A stretch of DNA of 42,912 bases from DASPFV01 sp035620975 (GTDB lineage Bacteria > Acidobacteriota > Vicinamibacteria > Vicinamibacterales > 2-12-FULL-66-21). The position numbers and the translations under genes are program-made. Under the pieces are notes generated by a model, which did no database searches, had not been told where the DNA came from, and was given only the letters and a program-made list of their open reading frames with translations. Where the stretch lies: assembly GCA_035620975.1 (NCBI GenBank), contig DASPFV010000168.1, positions 1-42,912 of the forward strand. The letters are read 5' to 3'. Shown piece after piece: positions 23,807 through 32,295 of this stretch (the stretch's first letter is position 1; each line of letters opens with the position of its first letter).

Positions 23807-24571
23807 ATGCGGATCGATCTCAACAGCGATGTCGGGGAGTCGTTCGGCTCCTGGCGCATCGGGTCGGACGCCGAGGTCATGCGCAGCATCACCTCCGCCA
23901 ACGTGGCCTGTGGTTACCACGCGGGGGATCCCGCCGTCATGCGACAGACCGTCCGGGCTGCCCGCGAAGCGGGGGTAGCCGTTGGCGCGCACCCGGGCTT
24001 CCCGGATCTGGTGGGCTTCGGCCGGCGCGAGCTCCGGGCATCGCCGCGGGAGGTAGAGGACATGGTTCTCTACCAGGTTGGCGCGCTGGCGGCGATCGCG
24101 GCCGCGGAAGGGGTCTCCCTGAGGCACGTGAAGGCCCACGGGGCGCTCTACAACATGGCAACGCGCGATCGGGCGCTGGCCGACGCGATCGCGGGCGCCA
24201 TACGGGCGTTCGATCGCTCGCTCGTGCTGTTCGGGTTGCCGGGCTCGGAGCTGCTGCGCGCCGGAGAGGCCGCCGGGCTGCGGGTGGTCTCGGAGGGCTT
24301 TGCGGATCGCGCCTACGAGCCCGACGGCTCGCTGTCGCCGCGGACCCGCCCCGGATCGGTCATCGACGATCCCGATCGGGTGGTCGCGCGGGCCGTACGA
24401 CTCGTGCGGGACGGAAGGGTGACCTGCGCGGACGGTACCGAGCTGGCCATCGAGGTGGAAACGCTCTGCACGCACGGCGACACGCCTGGAGCTGGCGAGC
24501 TCACGCGACGGCTCCGTGAGGGTCTTGGCGCAGCCGGGATCACCGTGTGCGCCCTCGGCGGTTCCTCCTGA
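23807..24571 (+). CDS. pxpA: 5-oxoprolinase subunit A (LamB/YcsF family)
   Basis: A 254-residue cytoplasmic protein. The family is recognised by the N-terminal metal-site motif DLNSDVGESFG, then SANVACGYHAGDP, HPGFPDLVGFGRR, VKAHGALYN and ETLCTHGDTPGA. PxpA works with PxpB and PxpC in the ATP-dependent opening of 5-oxoproline to glutamate. B and C are not in this window; an MFS transporter follows instead. Either the partners lie elsewhere or this copy has another substrate. The gene sits between a peptidase and a transporter, which fits salvage of cyclised N-terminal glutamine from peptides. Confidence 0.93.
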   Translation: MRIDLNSDVGESFGSWRIGSDAEVMRSITSANVACGYHAGDPAVMRQTVRAAREAGVAVGAHPGFPDLVGFGRRELRASPREVEDMVLYQVGALAAIAAAEGVSLRHVKAHGALYNMATRDRALADAIAGAIRAFDRSLVLFGLPGSELLRAGEAAGLRVVSEGFADRAYEPDGSLSPRTRPGSVIDDPDRVVARAVRLVRDGRVTCADGTELAIEVETLCTHGDTPGAGELTRRLREGLGAAGITVCALGGSS

Positions 24572-24576
24572 CGCCG

Positions 24577-25842
24577 ATGGGGCCGTCCGTCCCTGCGCCA
24601 ACCTCGTATCGCCCTGGCCTGTTCGGCTGGTGGCGTGCGGGCAGCTCCGATGCCCACCGGGCGCTGCTGGCCGCGTCGCTCGGATGGATGCTGGACGCGT
24701 TCGACGTGATGCTCTACGCCCTCGTGGTGACGTCGATCATCAGCGAGATGGGCATCACGACCGGGACCGCGGGTGCGCTGGCCTCGGCCACGCTCGTGTC
24801 GTCGGCGGCCGGCGGAATCCTCTTCGGCGTGGTCGCCGACCGGTACGGCCGCACGCGCGCCCTGATCGCGAGCGTCCTGATCTACTCGGTGTTCACGGCG
24901 GCGTGTGGCCTCGCCGTCACGGTCTGGCAGCTGGCGCTCTTCCGCGTGCTGCTCGGCATCGGCATGGGCGGCGAGTGGGCGAGCGGCGCCGCTCTGGTCA
25001 CCGAGACCTGGCCCGCGGAGCACCGCGGCAAGGCCCTCGGTCTCATGCAGAGCGCCTGGGCAGTGGGCTACGGCGCGGCGGCGGTCGTCACGATGGTCGT
25101 GTTGCCGCGGTGGGGCTGGCGGGCGGTGTTCTTCGTGGGTATCCTGCCGGCCCTGCTCACGATCTGGGTCAGGTCGAGCGTGCGCGAGCCCGAGCTCTGG
25201 GAACGAGCGCGGGAGCAGCCGGCGGGCGTGCGCCCCGGCGCCGGGCAGATCTTCTCCGGCAGGCTGGCCTCGCTGACCCTGGCTGTGAGCCTGATGAACG
25301 CCTGTACGATGTTCGCGTGGTGGGGCTTCAACCAGTGGCTGCCCGCCTACCTCTCGTTGCCGGCCGCCGAAGGCGGCGTGGGGCTTACGACCACCCGCAT
25401 GACGGCCTTCGTGGTCGCGATGCAGGTCGGGATGTGGTTCGGATACGTCACGTTCGGTTTCGTCAGCGATGCGTTCGGGCGGAAACGCTCCTACGTGACC
25501 TACACGCTCGCCGCCGCGGCGCTGATTGCGATTTACGTCTCCGTCCGCGCGCCGCTGCTGCTCCTCGTGCTCGGTCCCTTCGTGGCGTTCTTCGCGACCG
25601 GGTACTTCAGCGGCTTCGGCGCGGTCACCGCGGAGATCTACCCGACGGCAATCCGGGCGACCGCGCAGGGGTTCACGTACAACATCGGCCGCGTGGCGAG
25701 TGCCGCGGCGCCCTACGCCGTGGGCACGCTCGCGCAGACGCGCGGCTTCGACACGGCGCTCTTGCTGACCTCCGCTGCGTTCGTCGCTGCCGCCGTTCTG
25801 TGGATCTGGATTCCTGAAACGAGGGGGAGACAGCTTGCGTAG
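24577..25842 (+). CDS. major facilitator superfamily transporter
   Basis: A 421-residue secondary transporter with about 12 membrane helices. The A-loop motif between helices 2 and 3 is GVVADRYGRTRAL, and the matching motif in the second half is GFVSDAFGRKRS. Further marks are GIGMGGEWASGAALVTE and PTAIRATAQGF, typical of the metabolite:H+ symporter and sialate/aromatic acid branch. The substrate is likely an organic acid or amino-acid derivative; 5-oxoproline is a guess from the pxpA neighbour. ATG 24577 is five bases after the pxpA stop; a GTG at 24547 would overlap pxpA and add ten residues. It overlaps the following lipoprotein gene by eight bases. Confidence 0.9.
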   Translation: MGPSVPAPTSYRPGLFGWWRAGSSDAHRALLAASLGWMLDAFDVMLYALVVTSIISEMGITTGTAGALASATLVSSAAGGILFGVVADRYGRTRALIASVLIYSVFTAACGLAVTVWQLALFRVLLGIGMGGEWASGAALVTETWPAEHRGKALGLMQSAWAVGYGAAAVVTMVVLPRWGWRAVFFVGILPALLTIWVRSSVREPELWERAREQPAGVRPGAGQIFSGRLASLTLAVSLMNACTMFAWWGFNQWLPAYLSLPAAEGGVGLTTTRMTAFVVAMQVGMWFGYVTFGFVSDAFGRKRSYVTYTLAAAALIAIYVSVRAPLLLLVLGPFVAFFATGYFSGFGAVTAEIYPTAIRATAQGFTYNIGRVASAAAPYAVGTLAQTRGFDTALLLTSAAFVAAAVLWIWIPETRGRQLA

Positions 25843-26428
25843 CGGGAGGCTGTACGAAGGCATCCGGACGCTGCTGGGGGTTGCGGCGCTGCTCGTCGCA
25901 GCTGTTGCGGCGCCGGGTTGTCTCGTGCTCAGCCTGAATCCCGCGTACGACGATGAGACGATTGGGTTCGATCCGGGCCTGCTGGGCACGTGGCTCGATG
26001 CGGAGGACAAGTCGTCGCTCGAGATCGAGCGCGGCGACTGGAAGTCGTATCGCATCCGGTACGTGCATCCGGTCGAGACCGGCACGCTGACGGCCTACCT
26101 GACGGTGGCCGGCGATCACCGGGTGCTGGACGTGATGCCGCTGCGAGGCGAGGACCGCGGATCGTTCGTGATCCCGGTGCACGCCGTCGTCCGCGTGGAG
26201 CTCGCCGGCGATCGGCTCGACCTGACGCCGTTGTCGTTCGACTGGTTCGACGAACGCCTCCGACGCGAGCTGCCGATCCCGGGGATCGAGGCCGTGCTCG
26301 ACCAGAAGGAGAACGCGATCCTGTTGTCTCCGACGGCCGCGCTTCGCGCGTGGCTCCGGGGGCTCGCCCCCGACGCGCCCGTCTTCGGCGCCGCCGCCAC
26401 GTTCATCCGGAAGCGAGACGGGATGTGA
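25835..26428 (+). CDS. lipoprotein of unknown function
   Basis: A 197-residue lipoprotein. The N-terminus has a hydrophobic stretch ending AAPGC, so Cys29 would be lipidated. The mature part begins LVLSLNPAYDDET and continues as a probable beta-rich domain with DPGLLGTWLDAED. A TTG start is chosen because a strong GGGGGAG ribosome site lies six bases upstream and the signal peptide follows directly. It overlaps the end of the MFS gene. No catalytic residues are recognised. It is the last gene of the run that starts at 22144. Confidence 0.75.
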   Translation: MRSGRLYEGIRTLLGVAALLVAAVAAPGCLVLSLNPAYDDETIGFDPGLLGTWLDAEDKSSLEIERGDWKSYRIRYVHPVETGTLTAYLTVAGDHRVLDVMPLRGEDRGSFVIPVHAVVRVELAGDRLDLTPLSFDWFDERLRRELPIPGIEAVLDQKENAILLSPTAALRAWLRGLAPDAPVFGAAATFIRKRDGM

Positions 26429-26523
26429 GGTCGTCCGCCCACTCGCTCGAATCCTGCAGCATCCGCCCGCGCGGCGGGCTACTATCCTCGAGGCCCGGGG
26501 CCGGACTCTGGGGGGAAGCCACC

Positions 26524-26566
26524 GAACCTTGACCTCGAACCTTGAACCCTGAACCCGGAACCCGCG
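26524..26566 (+). repeat. GAACC-type heptamer tract
   Basis: Six or so GAACC units (GAACCTT, GAACCCT, GAACCCG and relatives) run up to the base before the ATG at 26567. They belong to the family of the large array at 10168-10414. Confidence 0.75.
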
Positions 26567-26806
26567 ATGCTCAAGGGCTCCCGAACCGTGCTCGTGAAGA
26601 AGATTCAGCCCGTCAGTATCCACGGGCAGATCTCGCTGGACGTCTACTTCGTGGATCCGGACGAACCCGATGGCCAGGTCAGCCTGGCACGGCTCGGTCC
26701 CGAATCGGTGCCGCGGAACCTCGAGGCGGGCGATCGCATCGACGTCCACTACGTGCTGGGCGTGGTGACCCGCATCACGCGAGGCCCCGCGCCGGACGAC
26801 GATTGA
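26567..26806 (+). CDS. small conserved-looking protein of unknown function
   Basis: A 79-residue protein of mixed charge. It has no signal peptide and no membrane helix. The pattern of alternating hydrophobic residues (TVLVKKIQPVSIHG, SLDVYFVD, DRIDVHYVLGVVTRI) suggests a small beta barrel. The start codon follows a heptamer repeat tract and has no usual ribosome site. I recognise no family. Confidence 0.6.
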   Translation: MLKGSRTVLVKKIQPVSIHGQISLDVYFVDPDEPDGQVSLARLGPESVPRNLEAGDRIDVHYVLGVVTRITRGPAPDDD

Positions 26807-26886
26807 TAGCTGTTGCGCAGCCTTCCCGGTTGCCGCACACTGAAAGGGCCCCCATACCCCGGGTCCCGGAAGGAGCCCACCTCCGT

Positions 26887-27699
26887 ATGCGTCTGATCTC
26901 ACGTCCATCGGGCCTGCTGTGGCCCGCAGCGGTCCTGTGTGCGACGGTTGCGCTCGGCGCCCAGAGCCGTCCTGAGCCGAAGGCCGCGCCTTCACCGGCT
27001 GAGCAGCCGGCAGCAGCGCAGAAGCTGCCTCCGGCGCGCGAGATTCTCGATCGGCACGTGAAGGCCATCGGCGGCCGCCAGGCGATTCTCTCCCACAGCT
27101 CCACCCGGGCGGCGGGTAAGGTGGAGCTGCCGGCGATGGGGCTCACGGGAGAGCTCGAGGTGTTCGCGGCCAAACCCGACAGGAGTCTGATCCGGTTCGT
27201 GCTGCCGGGAGTCGGCGAGATTCAGGAGGGGTTCAACGGCAAGATCGGCTGGTCGATCTCCGCGCTCACGGGGCCGACGCTGCTCGAGGGCCGCCAGCTC
27301 GAGGAGCGCCGTTTCGATTCCGACTTCTACTCGGAGGTGCGGGCGCAGGAGCGCTACACCTCGATGAGCACGGTCGAGCAGACGGCCTTTGATGGCCGTC
27401 CGTGTTACAAGCTCCGTCTGGTGCGGCGCGGCGGCGGGGAAGACTTCGAGTTCTACGACGTCCAGACCGGGCTGCGGGCCGGCCGCATCGGTACCCGCGA
27501 GATGCAGATGGGCGCCGTGACGGGCACGACGATCGAGTCCGAATATCGGAAGTTCGGCAATACGCTCGTCGCCACGAGGATCCGGCAGACGGCGATGGGC
27601 GTCGAGACGGTGATGACGCTCACGGTGGTCGAGTTCGATACGCTCGAGGAGAGCGTCTTCCATCCGCCCCCGGCAATCCAGGCACTGCTCAAGCCGTGA
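26887..27699 (+). CDS. exported LolA-like protein of unknown function
   Basis: A 270-residue exported protein. A signal peptide (about 1-23, ending LGAQS) is followed by a Pro/Ala linker, then a domain starting EILDRHVKAIGGRQAI with beta strands such as GKVELPAMGLTGELEVF and VLPGVGEIQEGFNGKIGW. This wording is common in exported proteins that resemble the lipoprotein carrier LolA or outer-membrane sorting proteins; no lipid or partner can be named. The start at 26887 has a GGAAGGAG site upstream. Its stop overlaps the GTG start of the S41 peptidase gene (GTGA), so the two are made together. Confidence 0.78.
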   Translation: MRLISRPSGLLWPAAVLCATVALGAQSRPEPKAAPSPAEQPAAAQKLPPAREILDRHVKAIGGRQAILSHSSTRAAGKVELPAMGLTGELEVFAAKPDRSLIRFVLPGVGEIQEGFNGKIGWSISALTGPTLLEGRQLEERRFDSDFYSEVRAQERYTSMSTVEQTAFDGRPCYKLRLVRRGGGEDFEFYDVQTGLRAGRIGTREMQMGAVTGTTIESEYRKFGNTLVATRIRQTAMGVETVMTLTVVEFDTLEESVFHPPPAIQALLKP

Positions 27700-29003
27700 G
27701 CCCCGCGATCCGCCAGGTTGCGGGGCCGCTCGCCGTGCTCGTGTCGCTCGCGAGTGGCGCCCTGGTCCCGGCCCAGGTCCACAAAGGACTCGAGACGTTC
27801 GACGCCGTCTGGACCATCGTCCGCGACTCGCACTTCGATCCGGCGCTGAACGGCGTGGACTGGGGGGCCGTGCGGGAAGAGCTCCGGCCCGGCGCCGCCT
27901 CTGCCACGACTGACGGCGAGCTGCGCAGCGTCATTCGCGAGATGCTCGGCCGGCTCGGCCAGTCTCACTTCGCGCTGGTTCCGTCGACCGCAGACACCCC
28001 ACTCGAGAGCGGGGACACCAGCGGCGACCCTGGTTTCGACGTGCGGCTCATCGGCCGCGAGGTCATCGTGATCTCCACCGATCGCGGCGGGAGCGCGGCG
28101 GCCGCGGGCGTGAGGCCGGGATGGCGGCTCACGGCCATCGACGCCCGGCTCGTGTCGTCGATGCTCGACGCGCTGCCCGATGGGATGGCCGATCGGCTCC
28201 TTCACGTGGAAGGCTGGCGCATCGTGACGAGCCGCCTGCGCGGGCCGCGGGGGTCAAGCGTGCCCCTGACGTTCGAGGACGGCTCCGGGCGGGAAATGCG
28301 CGTGCAGGTCCAGCGCCGGGCCGAACAAGGGGAACCGGCCACCGTCGGTCACATGCCGACGATGTTCGTCCAGGTGGAGTCCGGGACGCGGCGCACGCCC
28401 GCGGGTGCGGCGGTCGGCCTCGTGCGGTTCAACGTCTGGATGCCCGCGGTCGACGCGCGCTTCGCCGAGGCCATCGACCGCTTCCGCGCGCTGCCCGGGA
28501 TCGTGCTCGATCTGCGCGGCAATCCCGGGGGGCTGGCCGCGATGATCATGGGCATTTCCGGGCACTTCCTGACCGAGCGCAAGCCGCTCGGGGTGATGAA
28601 GACCCGCGACAGCGAGCTGCGCTTCTTCTCGAATCCGAGGCTCGTCAACGCGGCGGGTCAGCGCGTGAAGCCGTTTGGCGGCCGCCTGGCGATCCTGATG
28701 GACGGGATGAGCGGCAGCGCCTCCGAATGCTTCGCCGGCGGCCTCCAGTCGCTCGGCCGTGCGCGTGTCTTCGGGCAGACCTCCATGGGCCAGGCGCTGC
28801 CGGCGCTGTTCGACCTGCTGCCAAATGGAGACGTGTTCATCCACGCGTACGGCGACTTCGTGACGGCGACGGGCGTTCGCCTCGAGGGCCGTGGTGTCAT
28901 ACCCGACGAAGCCGTGCCGCTCCGGCGCGCCGACCTCCTGGCCGGACGCGACGTCACGCTCGAGCGGGCCCTCGCCTGGATCGATCGCCAGGACGGCGGC
29001 TAA
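27696..29003 (+). CDS. S41 family (tricorn/CtpA-like) peptidase, exported
   Basis: A 435-residue serine peptidase with a short signal sequence (about 1-28). A PDZ-like segment (about 100-180) is followed by the S41 core. The nucleophile motif is SGSASECFAGGL (Ser341, Ser343). A CtpA-type enzyme would have Lys at GKG after the next turn, but here the sequence is FGQTSMGQALPA, with Gln. Instead, Ser90-His91 in GQSHFALV match the Ser-His pair of the tricorn-type S41B tetrad, with a later Glu in EGRGVIPDE. So it probably uses the tricorn-like mechanism. GTG start at 27696 overlaps the preceding stop. The substrate is unknown; coupling to a LolA-like protein hints at envelope maintenance. Confidence 0.85.
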   Translation: MSPAIRQVAGPLAVLVSLASGALVPAQVHKGLETFDAVWTIVRDSHFDPALNGVDWGAVREELRPGAASATTDGELRSVIREMLGRLGQSHFALVPSTADTPLESGDTSGDPGFDVRLIGREVIVISTDRGGSAAAAGVRPGWRLTAIDARLVSSMLDALPDGMADRLLHVEGWRIVTSRLRGPRGSSVPLTFEDGSGREMRVQVQRRAEQGEPATVGHMPTMFVQVESGTRRTPAGAAVGLVRFNVWMPAVDARFAEAIDRFRALPGIVLDLRGNPGGLAAMIMGISGHFLTERKPLGVMKTRDSELRFFSNPRLVNAAGQRVKPFGGRLAILMDGMSGSASECFAGGLQSLGRARVFGQTSMGQALPALFDLLPNGDVFIHAYGDFVTATGVRLEGRGVIPDEAVPLRRADLLAGRDVTLERALAWIDRQDGG

Positions 29004-29035
29004 GGGCACAGGGCCGCCTGCGCGGAGATGGATGC

Positions 29036-29215
29036 GACGAGATGTGTGCCGCCTCCGGTGTCGGAGGTCTCCTCACGTGAGGCGATTGATCCGCGAAAGT
29101 CCGCGTCCATCCACGTCCCGTGTATGGGGGAATCAGCGAGAATCCGCGTCCCGTGAGACCGGTCGTTCGGGAAATCCGCGGTAGGGGCGGCGCGAATCCT
29201 GCCAGCCTCCCAGGA
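29036..29215. repeat. GCGGAT-type degenerate repeats between genes
   Basis: The 358-base stretch 29004-29361 has no gene. Read on the minus strand, it has several ACGGGACGCGGATT- and GCGGAT-type units, related to the tract at 16600-16860. The promoter for the next gene lies at its right end. Confidence 0.6.
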
Positions 29216-29269
29216 AATGGCGTCCTGTCCGACGGCGGCCAGATGTGGCCCGAAACGAGCCACCAGCGG

Positions 29270-29299
29270 TTGCGCGGCGGGGGATCCGTCTGTTAGACT
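29270..29299 (+). promoter_or_regulatory. likely promoter of the Cys-motif/RGG protein gene
   Basis: TTGCGC (29270-29275) and TAGACT (29294-29299) are 18 bases apart. The start codon is 62 bases on, with GGGGGAG just before it. Confidence 0.4.
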
Positions 29300-29361
29300 C
29301 AACAGACCCTCTGGCCAGCGGTCTTTCCAGCCAATCTAATCGGAATAAATCGGGGGAGTGA

Positions 29362-30072
29362 ATGGAGCAGCGCCGGCTGCGTCTCGGTGACATATTGGAC
29401 GACTACTGTCCGCGCGAGCGCCGCGTGACCAATCACGCGATCGTCGCGATGGTGGAAGACGACATCAAGCAGACGCGCTGCACCACCTGCGACGCCGAGC
29501 ATCCGTACAAAGGCGGGAAGGCCCCCCGACGTCGGCGCAAGGACGCCCCCTCGGCGCTCTACAATGAGGTGCTCGCGGGGCTCCCGGACGGCGAGCCGGC
29601 GCCCGTGTTGACGTCGCCCGACGACGATGTGGCTGCGAACTCCGAGCCGCAGGCGGCCGACATCGTCGACGTGACCGAAGAGTCCATGGGCGCTCTCCCG
29701 GAGGCTGCGTCGCCGGCCGCCGCGCCGCAACCGGAAGACGACGCCGCGAGCGCGCCGGACGTCGAAGAGGGTCCTGTGCACAGGCCCCTGATTCGCGCCA
29801 CGCTCCCGCGTCCGGAAGGTCAGAAGGACACGCGGCCGCTGCCGGAGTTCACGATTCGCCAGTCAGGGCGGGGGAACGGCCAGTTCCGGGGCGACGCCCG
29901 CATGAAGGGGCGCGCCGGCGGGCCGCCGAACGGAAATCGTGCGCCGGGCGGGCCGCGTTTCGGCGGAGGTCGGCCCGGGCACGGTCGTCCTGGTGGTGGT
30001 GCACGCAGCCACGGCGGCGGCTTCCGCTCGTCACAGTCGCCGCGCCACGGCGGCAAGAAGCGCTCTCGCTGA
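29362..30072 (+). CDS. protein with Cys motif and RGG-rich tail, possible RNA binding
   Basis: A 236-residue cytoplasmic protein of unknown function. The first 60 residues look conserved: LRLGDILDDYCPRERRVTNH, then a CTTCDAEHPYKGGK motif. With the earlier Cys and nearby His these could bind zinc. The middle (60-140) is acidic, Ala/Pro-rich and probably disordered. The last 80 residues are rich in Gly and Arg with RGG-like runs (GGRPGHGRPGGG), as in RNA-binding proteins and helicase tails. The overall plan resembles an RNA- or ribosome-associated factor, which is inference. A strong GGGGGAG ribosome site, and a moderate promoter, precede it, so it is probably well expressed and monocistronic. 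Confidence 0.8.
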   Translation: MEQRRLRLGDILDDYCPRERRVTNHAIVAMVEDDIKQTRCTTCDAEHPYKGGKAPRRRRKDAPSALYNEVLAGLPDGEPAPVLTSPDDDVAANSEPQAADIVDVTEESMGALPEAASPAAAPQPEDDAASAPDVEEGPVHRPLIRATLPRPEGQKDTRPLPEFTIRQSGRGNGQFRGDARMKGRAGGPPNGNRAPGGPRFGGGRPGHGRPGGGARSHGGGFRSSQSPRHGGKKRSR

Positions 30073-30141
30073 GCGCGCGCCGGCTCGCGCACTCCGCCAC
30101 ACCGCCCCCGCTTCCCTTTCTCCTCCGTTCTGTGGTCTGCT

Positions 30142-31122
30142 GTGGCGGTGATTCCGTTCACGCTCTTCTTCCTGCTGCAGTCAGCCGTGTCCGCGCAGGG
30201 ATCTACTGTGACGTACGAGCCGGTCGAGGGTGTGCAGACGTTTGCGGTTCGTGATCCAGTCTTGCGAATCAGCCCCGGCACGACCGTGCAGACGCGCACG
30301 TTCTCGCGGCCGGGTGACTACTACGAGCGCGCGGGCGGGCCGTGGCCCGGAGAGGTCGGGCCCTTCTACATCGAGGGGGCGACGCCCGACGATACGCTGG
30401 TAGTTCGCATCGTCCGCCTCCGGCCCAACCGCGATATGGCGGTGTCGGCGGTGAATCCCGGCGGCATCAGCGCGGTCGTGCCGGACGCGCGTACCAGGAT
30501 GCTGACCGACCCGCTTCCGGCGAGGCGCTTCGTGTGGCGCCTGGATCGCGAGCGGAGCGTGGGCATCCTGGATCTTCCCAACTCCGCGTCGAAGCGCATC
30601 GAGATGCCGCTCCGGCCGATGCTCGGGCGGCTCGCGGTCGCGCCGGCGGGCGAGGAGGCGTTCGGCGGCCTGTGGCCGGGCAATTTCGGCGGGAACATGG
30701 ATGCCGCTGACGCGCGCGAGGGCACGACCGTCTACCTGCCCATCTTCCACCCCGGCGCGCTCTTCTATTTCGGCGACGGCCACGCGCTCCAGGGCGACGG
30801 CGAGATCTGCGGCTCGGGCCTCGAGACGACCATGGACGTGACGTTCGAGTTCGATCTGATCAAGGGGCGGCCTATCCGCTGGCCGCGCATGGAGGACGCC
30901 GACGACATCATGGTCGCCGGCAGCGCGCGGCCGCTCGTGGACGCGTTCCGGATCGCGCAGGTCGAGCTCATCGAGTGGCTGGTCGCCGAGTACGGGTTCG
31001 AGAAGATGGAAGCCTACCAGGTGGTCTCGCAGGGCGGGCACTCGCGGGTTGCCAACGTCGTGGATCCGAACTACACGGTCGTCGCGAAGTTCCCGAAGCG
31101 GCTGCTGCCCTCGAGACGATGA
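30142..31122 (+). CDS. acetamidase/formamidase family protein, probably exported
   Basis: A 326-residue member of the FmdA/AmdA family, which hydrolyses formamide or short amides to ammonia and the acid. Family marks include GGNMDAADAREGTTVYLPIFHPGALFYFGDGHA (residues about 190-220), the metal-site region of formamidases, and GDGEICGSGLET. An N-terminal hydrophobic stretch ending SAVSAQ acts as a signal peptide, which is unusual, since classic formamidases are cytoplasmic. The start is GTG 30142 or GTG 30148. Its stop overlaps the FabI start (ATGA), so the two are translated together, an odd pairing. The natural substrate of the exported form is uncertain. Confidence 0.88.
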   Translation: MAVIPFTLFFLLQSAVSAQGSTVTYEPVEGVQTFAVRDPVLRISPGTTVQTRTFSRPGDYYERAGGPWPGEVGPFYIEGATPDDTLVVRIVRLRPNRDMAVSAVNPGGISAVVPDARTRMLTDPLPARRFVWRLDRERSVGILDLPNSASKRIEMPLRPMLGRLAVAPAGEEAFGGLWPGNFGGNMDAADAREGTTVYLPIFHPGALFYFGDGHALQGDGEICGSGLETTMDVTFEFDLIKGRPIRWPRMEDADDIMVAGSARPLVDAFRIAQVELIEWLVAEYGFEKMEAYQVVSQGGHSRVANVVDPNYTVVAKFPKRLLPSRR

Positions 31123-31928
31123 CGGCTTCCACGGAAAGCGAGGCCACGCTCACGATGGGAGAGCTGTCGGGCACGCACGGGCTGATCGTCGGTGTCGCCA
31201 ACCGGCGTTCGATCGCCTGGGCCATCGCGCAGGCGGCGTCGGCAGCCGGCGCGCGGCTGGCCCTCACGTACCAGGGGGAGCGACTGGAGGAGAACGTCCG
31301 GGAGCTCGGCGCCTCGCTCGCGAGCCCGCTCGTCCTGCCGTGCGACGTCACGGACGATGCGCAGATGGCCGCGCTCTTCGCGGCGATCGACCGGGAGTTC
31401 GGCGGCCTCGACTTCCTGGTGCACGGTGCCGCGTTCGCCCCGCGCGAGGAGCTCGCCGCCCCCTTCGTGCAGACCAGCCGTGAGGGCTTCCGGATCTCGC
31501 TGGATATCAGCGCCTACTCGCTCGTGGCGCTCGCACGCGGCGCGCTGCCGCTGATGGAGCGCCGCGGCGGCGGCAGCATCCTGACCCTGACGTATCTCGG
31601 AAGCGAGCGCGTGTTCCAGAACTACAACGTCATGGGGGTGGCCAAGGCGGCGCTCGAAGCGTGCGTCCGCTATCTGGCGGCCGACCTGGGGCCGAAGGGG
31701 ATCCGCGTCAACGCGATCTCGGCCGGGCCGATCAAGACGCTCGCGGCGTCGGGCATCTCCGGGTTCTCGAACATCCTCCAGCACTATCGCGATCGCGCCC
31801 CGCTGCGGCGGACGGTCGACACGGCCGAGGTGGCGGCTGCGGCCATGTTCCTGATCGGCCCGGCCGGGCGTGCCGTCACGGCCGAGGTTCTGATGGTGGA
31901 CGCCGGTTACCACGCGACGGGCATGTAG
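31119..31928 (+). CDS. fabI: enoyl-[acyl-carrier-protein] reductase (NADH), FabI type
   Basis: A 269-residue short-chain dehydrogenase that performs the last reduction of each fatty-acid elongation cycle. The cofactor loop is GLIVGVANRRSIAWAIAQ, and the catalytic Tyr-(six residues)-Lys pair is in NYNVMGVAK, the FabI spacing rather than the FabL or ordinary SDR spacing. LTYLGSERV and INAISAGPIKTLAASGI are also FabI hallmarks. ATG 31119 overlaps the formamidase stop; ATG 31155 would give 257 residues, closer to the usual length, and neither has a strong ribosome site. No other fatty-acid gene is in the window. Confidence 0.95.
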   Translation: MTASTESEATLTMGELSGTHGLIVGVANRRSIAWAIAQAASAAGARLALTYQGERLEENVRELGASLASPLVLPCDVTDDAQMAALFAAIDREFGGLDFLVHGAAFAPREELAAPFVQTSREGFRISLDISAYSLVALARGALPLMERRGGGSILTLTYLGSERVFQNYNVMGVAKAALEACVRYLAADLGPKGIRVNAISAGPIKTLAASGISGFSNILQHYRDRAPLRRTVDTAEVAAAAMFLIGPAGRAVTAEVLMVDAGYHATGM

Positions 31929-31961
31929 CTTGCACCATCCAGGGTGTGTGGAGGGCTTCCG

Positions 31962-32270
31962 ATGCTGAAATATCGCTCCATTTCCGCGCTGGCGCTGGCA
32001 TTGATCCTGGCGGCGCCGCTGCTGCTCGCCGGTTGCGGAAAGACGATCGGCGAGACGATTGACGACGGCACGATCACGGCGCGCGTGAAGACGGCGCTGC
32101 TGAACGATCGGGACATAGCCGGGATGACGATCGACGTCGACACGTTCAAGGGTGTGGTCACGCTGTCGGGCGCCGTGAAATCAGCGGCCGAGCGCGACAG
32201 GGCGATCGCCCTCGCCCGCAGCGTCGACGGCGTCACCGACGTGAAGTCGACGCTCCAGATCCAGCAGTAG
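31962..32270 (+). CDS. BON domain lipoprotein
   Basis: A 102-residue lipoprotein. The signal ends LLLAGC, so the Cys is the lipid site. The rest is a single BON domain (about 35-102): TITARVKTALLNDRDI, VDTFKGVVTLSGAV and SVDGVTDVKSTLQI. BON domains bind membranes or phospholipids, as in OsmY. The start at 31962 is chosen for its GGAGGG ribosome site; a further upstream GTG is less likely. It ends 25 bases before the convergent reductase gene. A stress role is likely but not shown. Confidence 0.9.
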   Translation: MLKYRSISALALALILAAPLLLAGCGKTIGETIDDGTITARVKTALLNDRDIAGMTIDVDTFKGVVTLSGAVKSAAERDRAIALARSVDGVTDVKSTLQIQQ

Positions 32271-32295
32271 TCCGGCGGCGGGGCGCAAGCGCTCC

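Noticed and set aside
21571..23901. A long open frame on the minus strand across the DGQHR and M20 genes
   Set aside because: It is a mirror of high-GC codon bias in real genes on the other strand, with no domain and low-complexity content.
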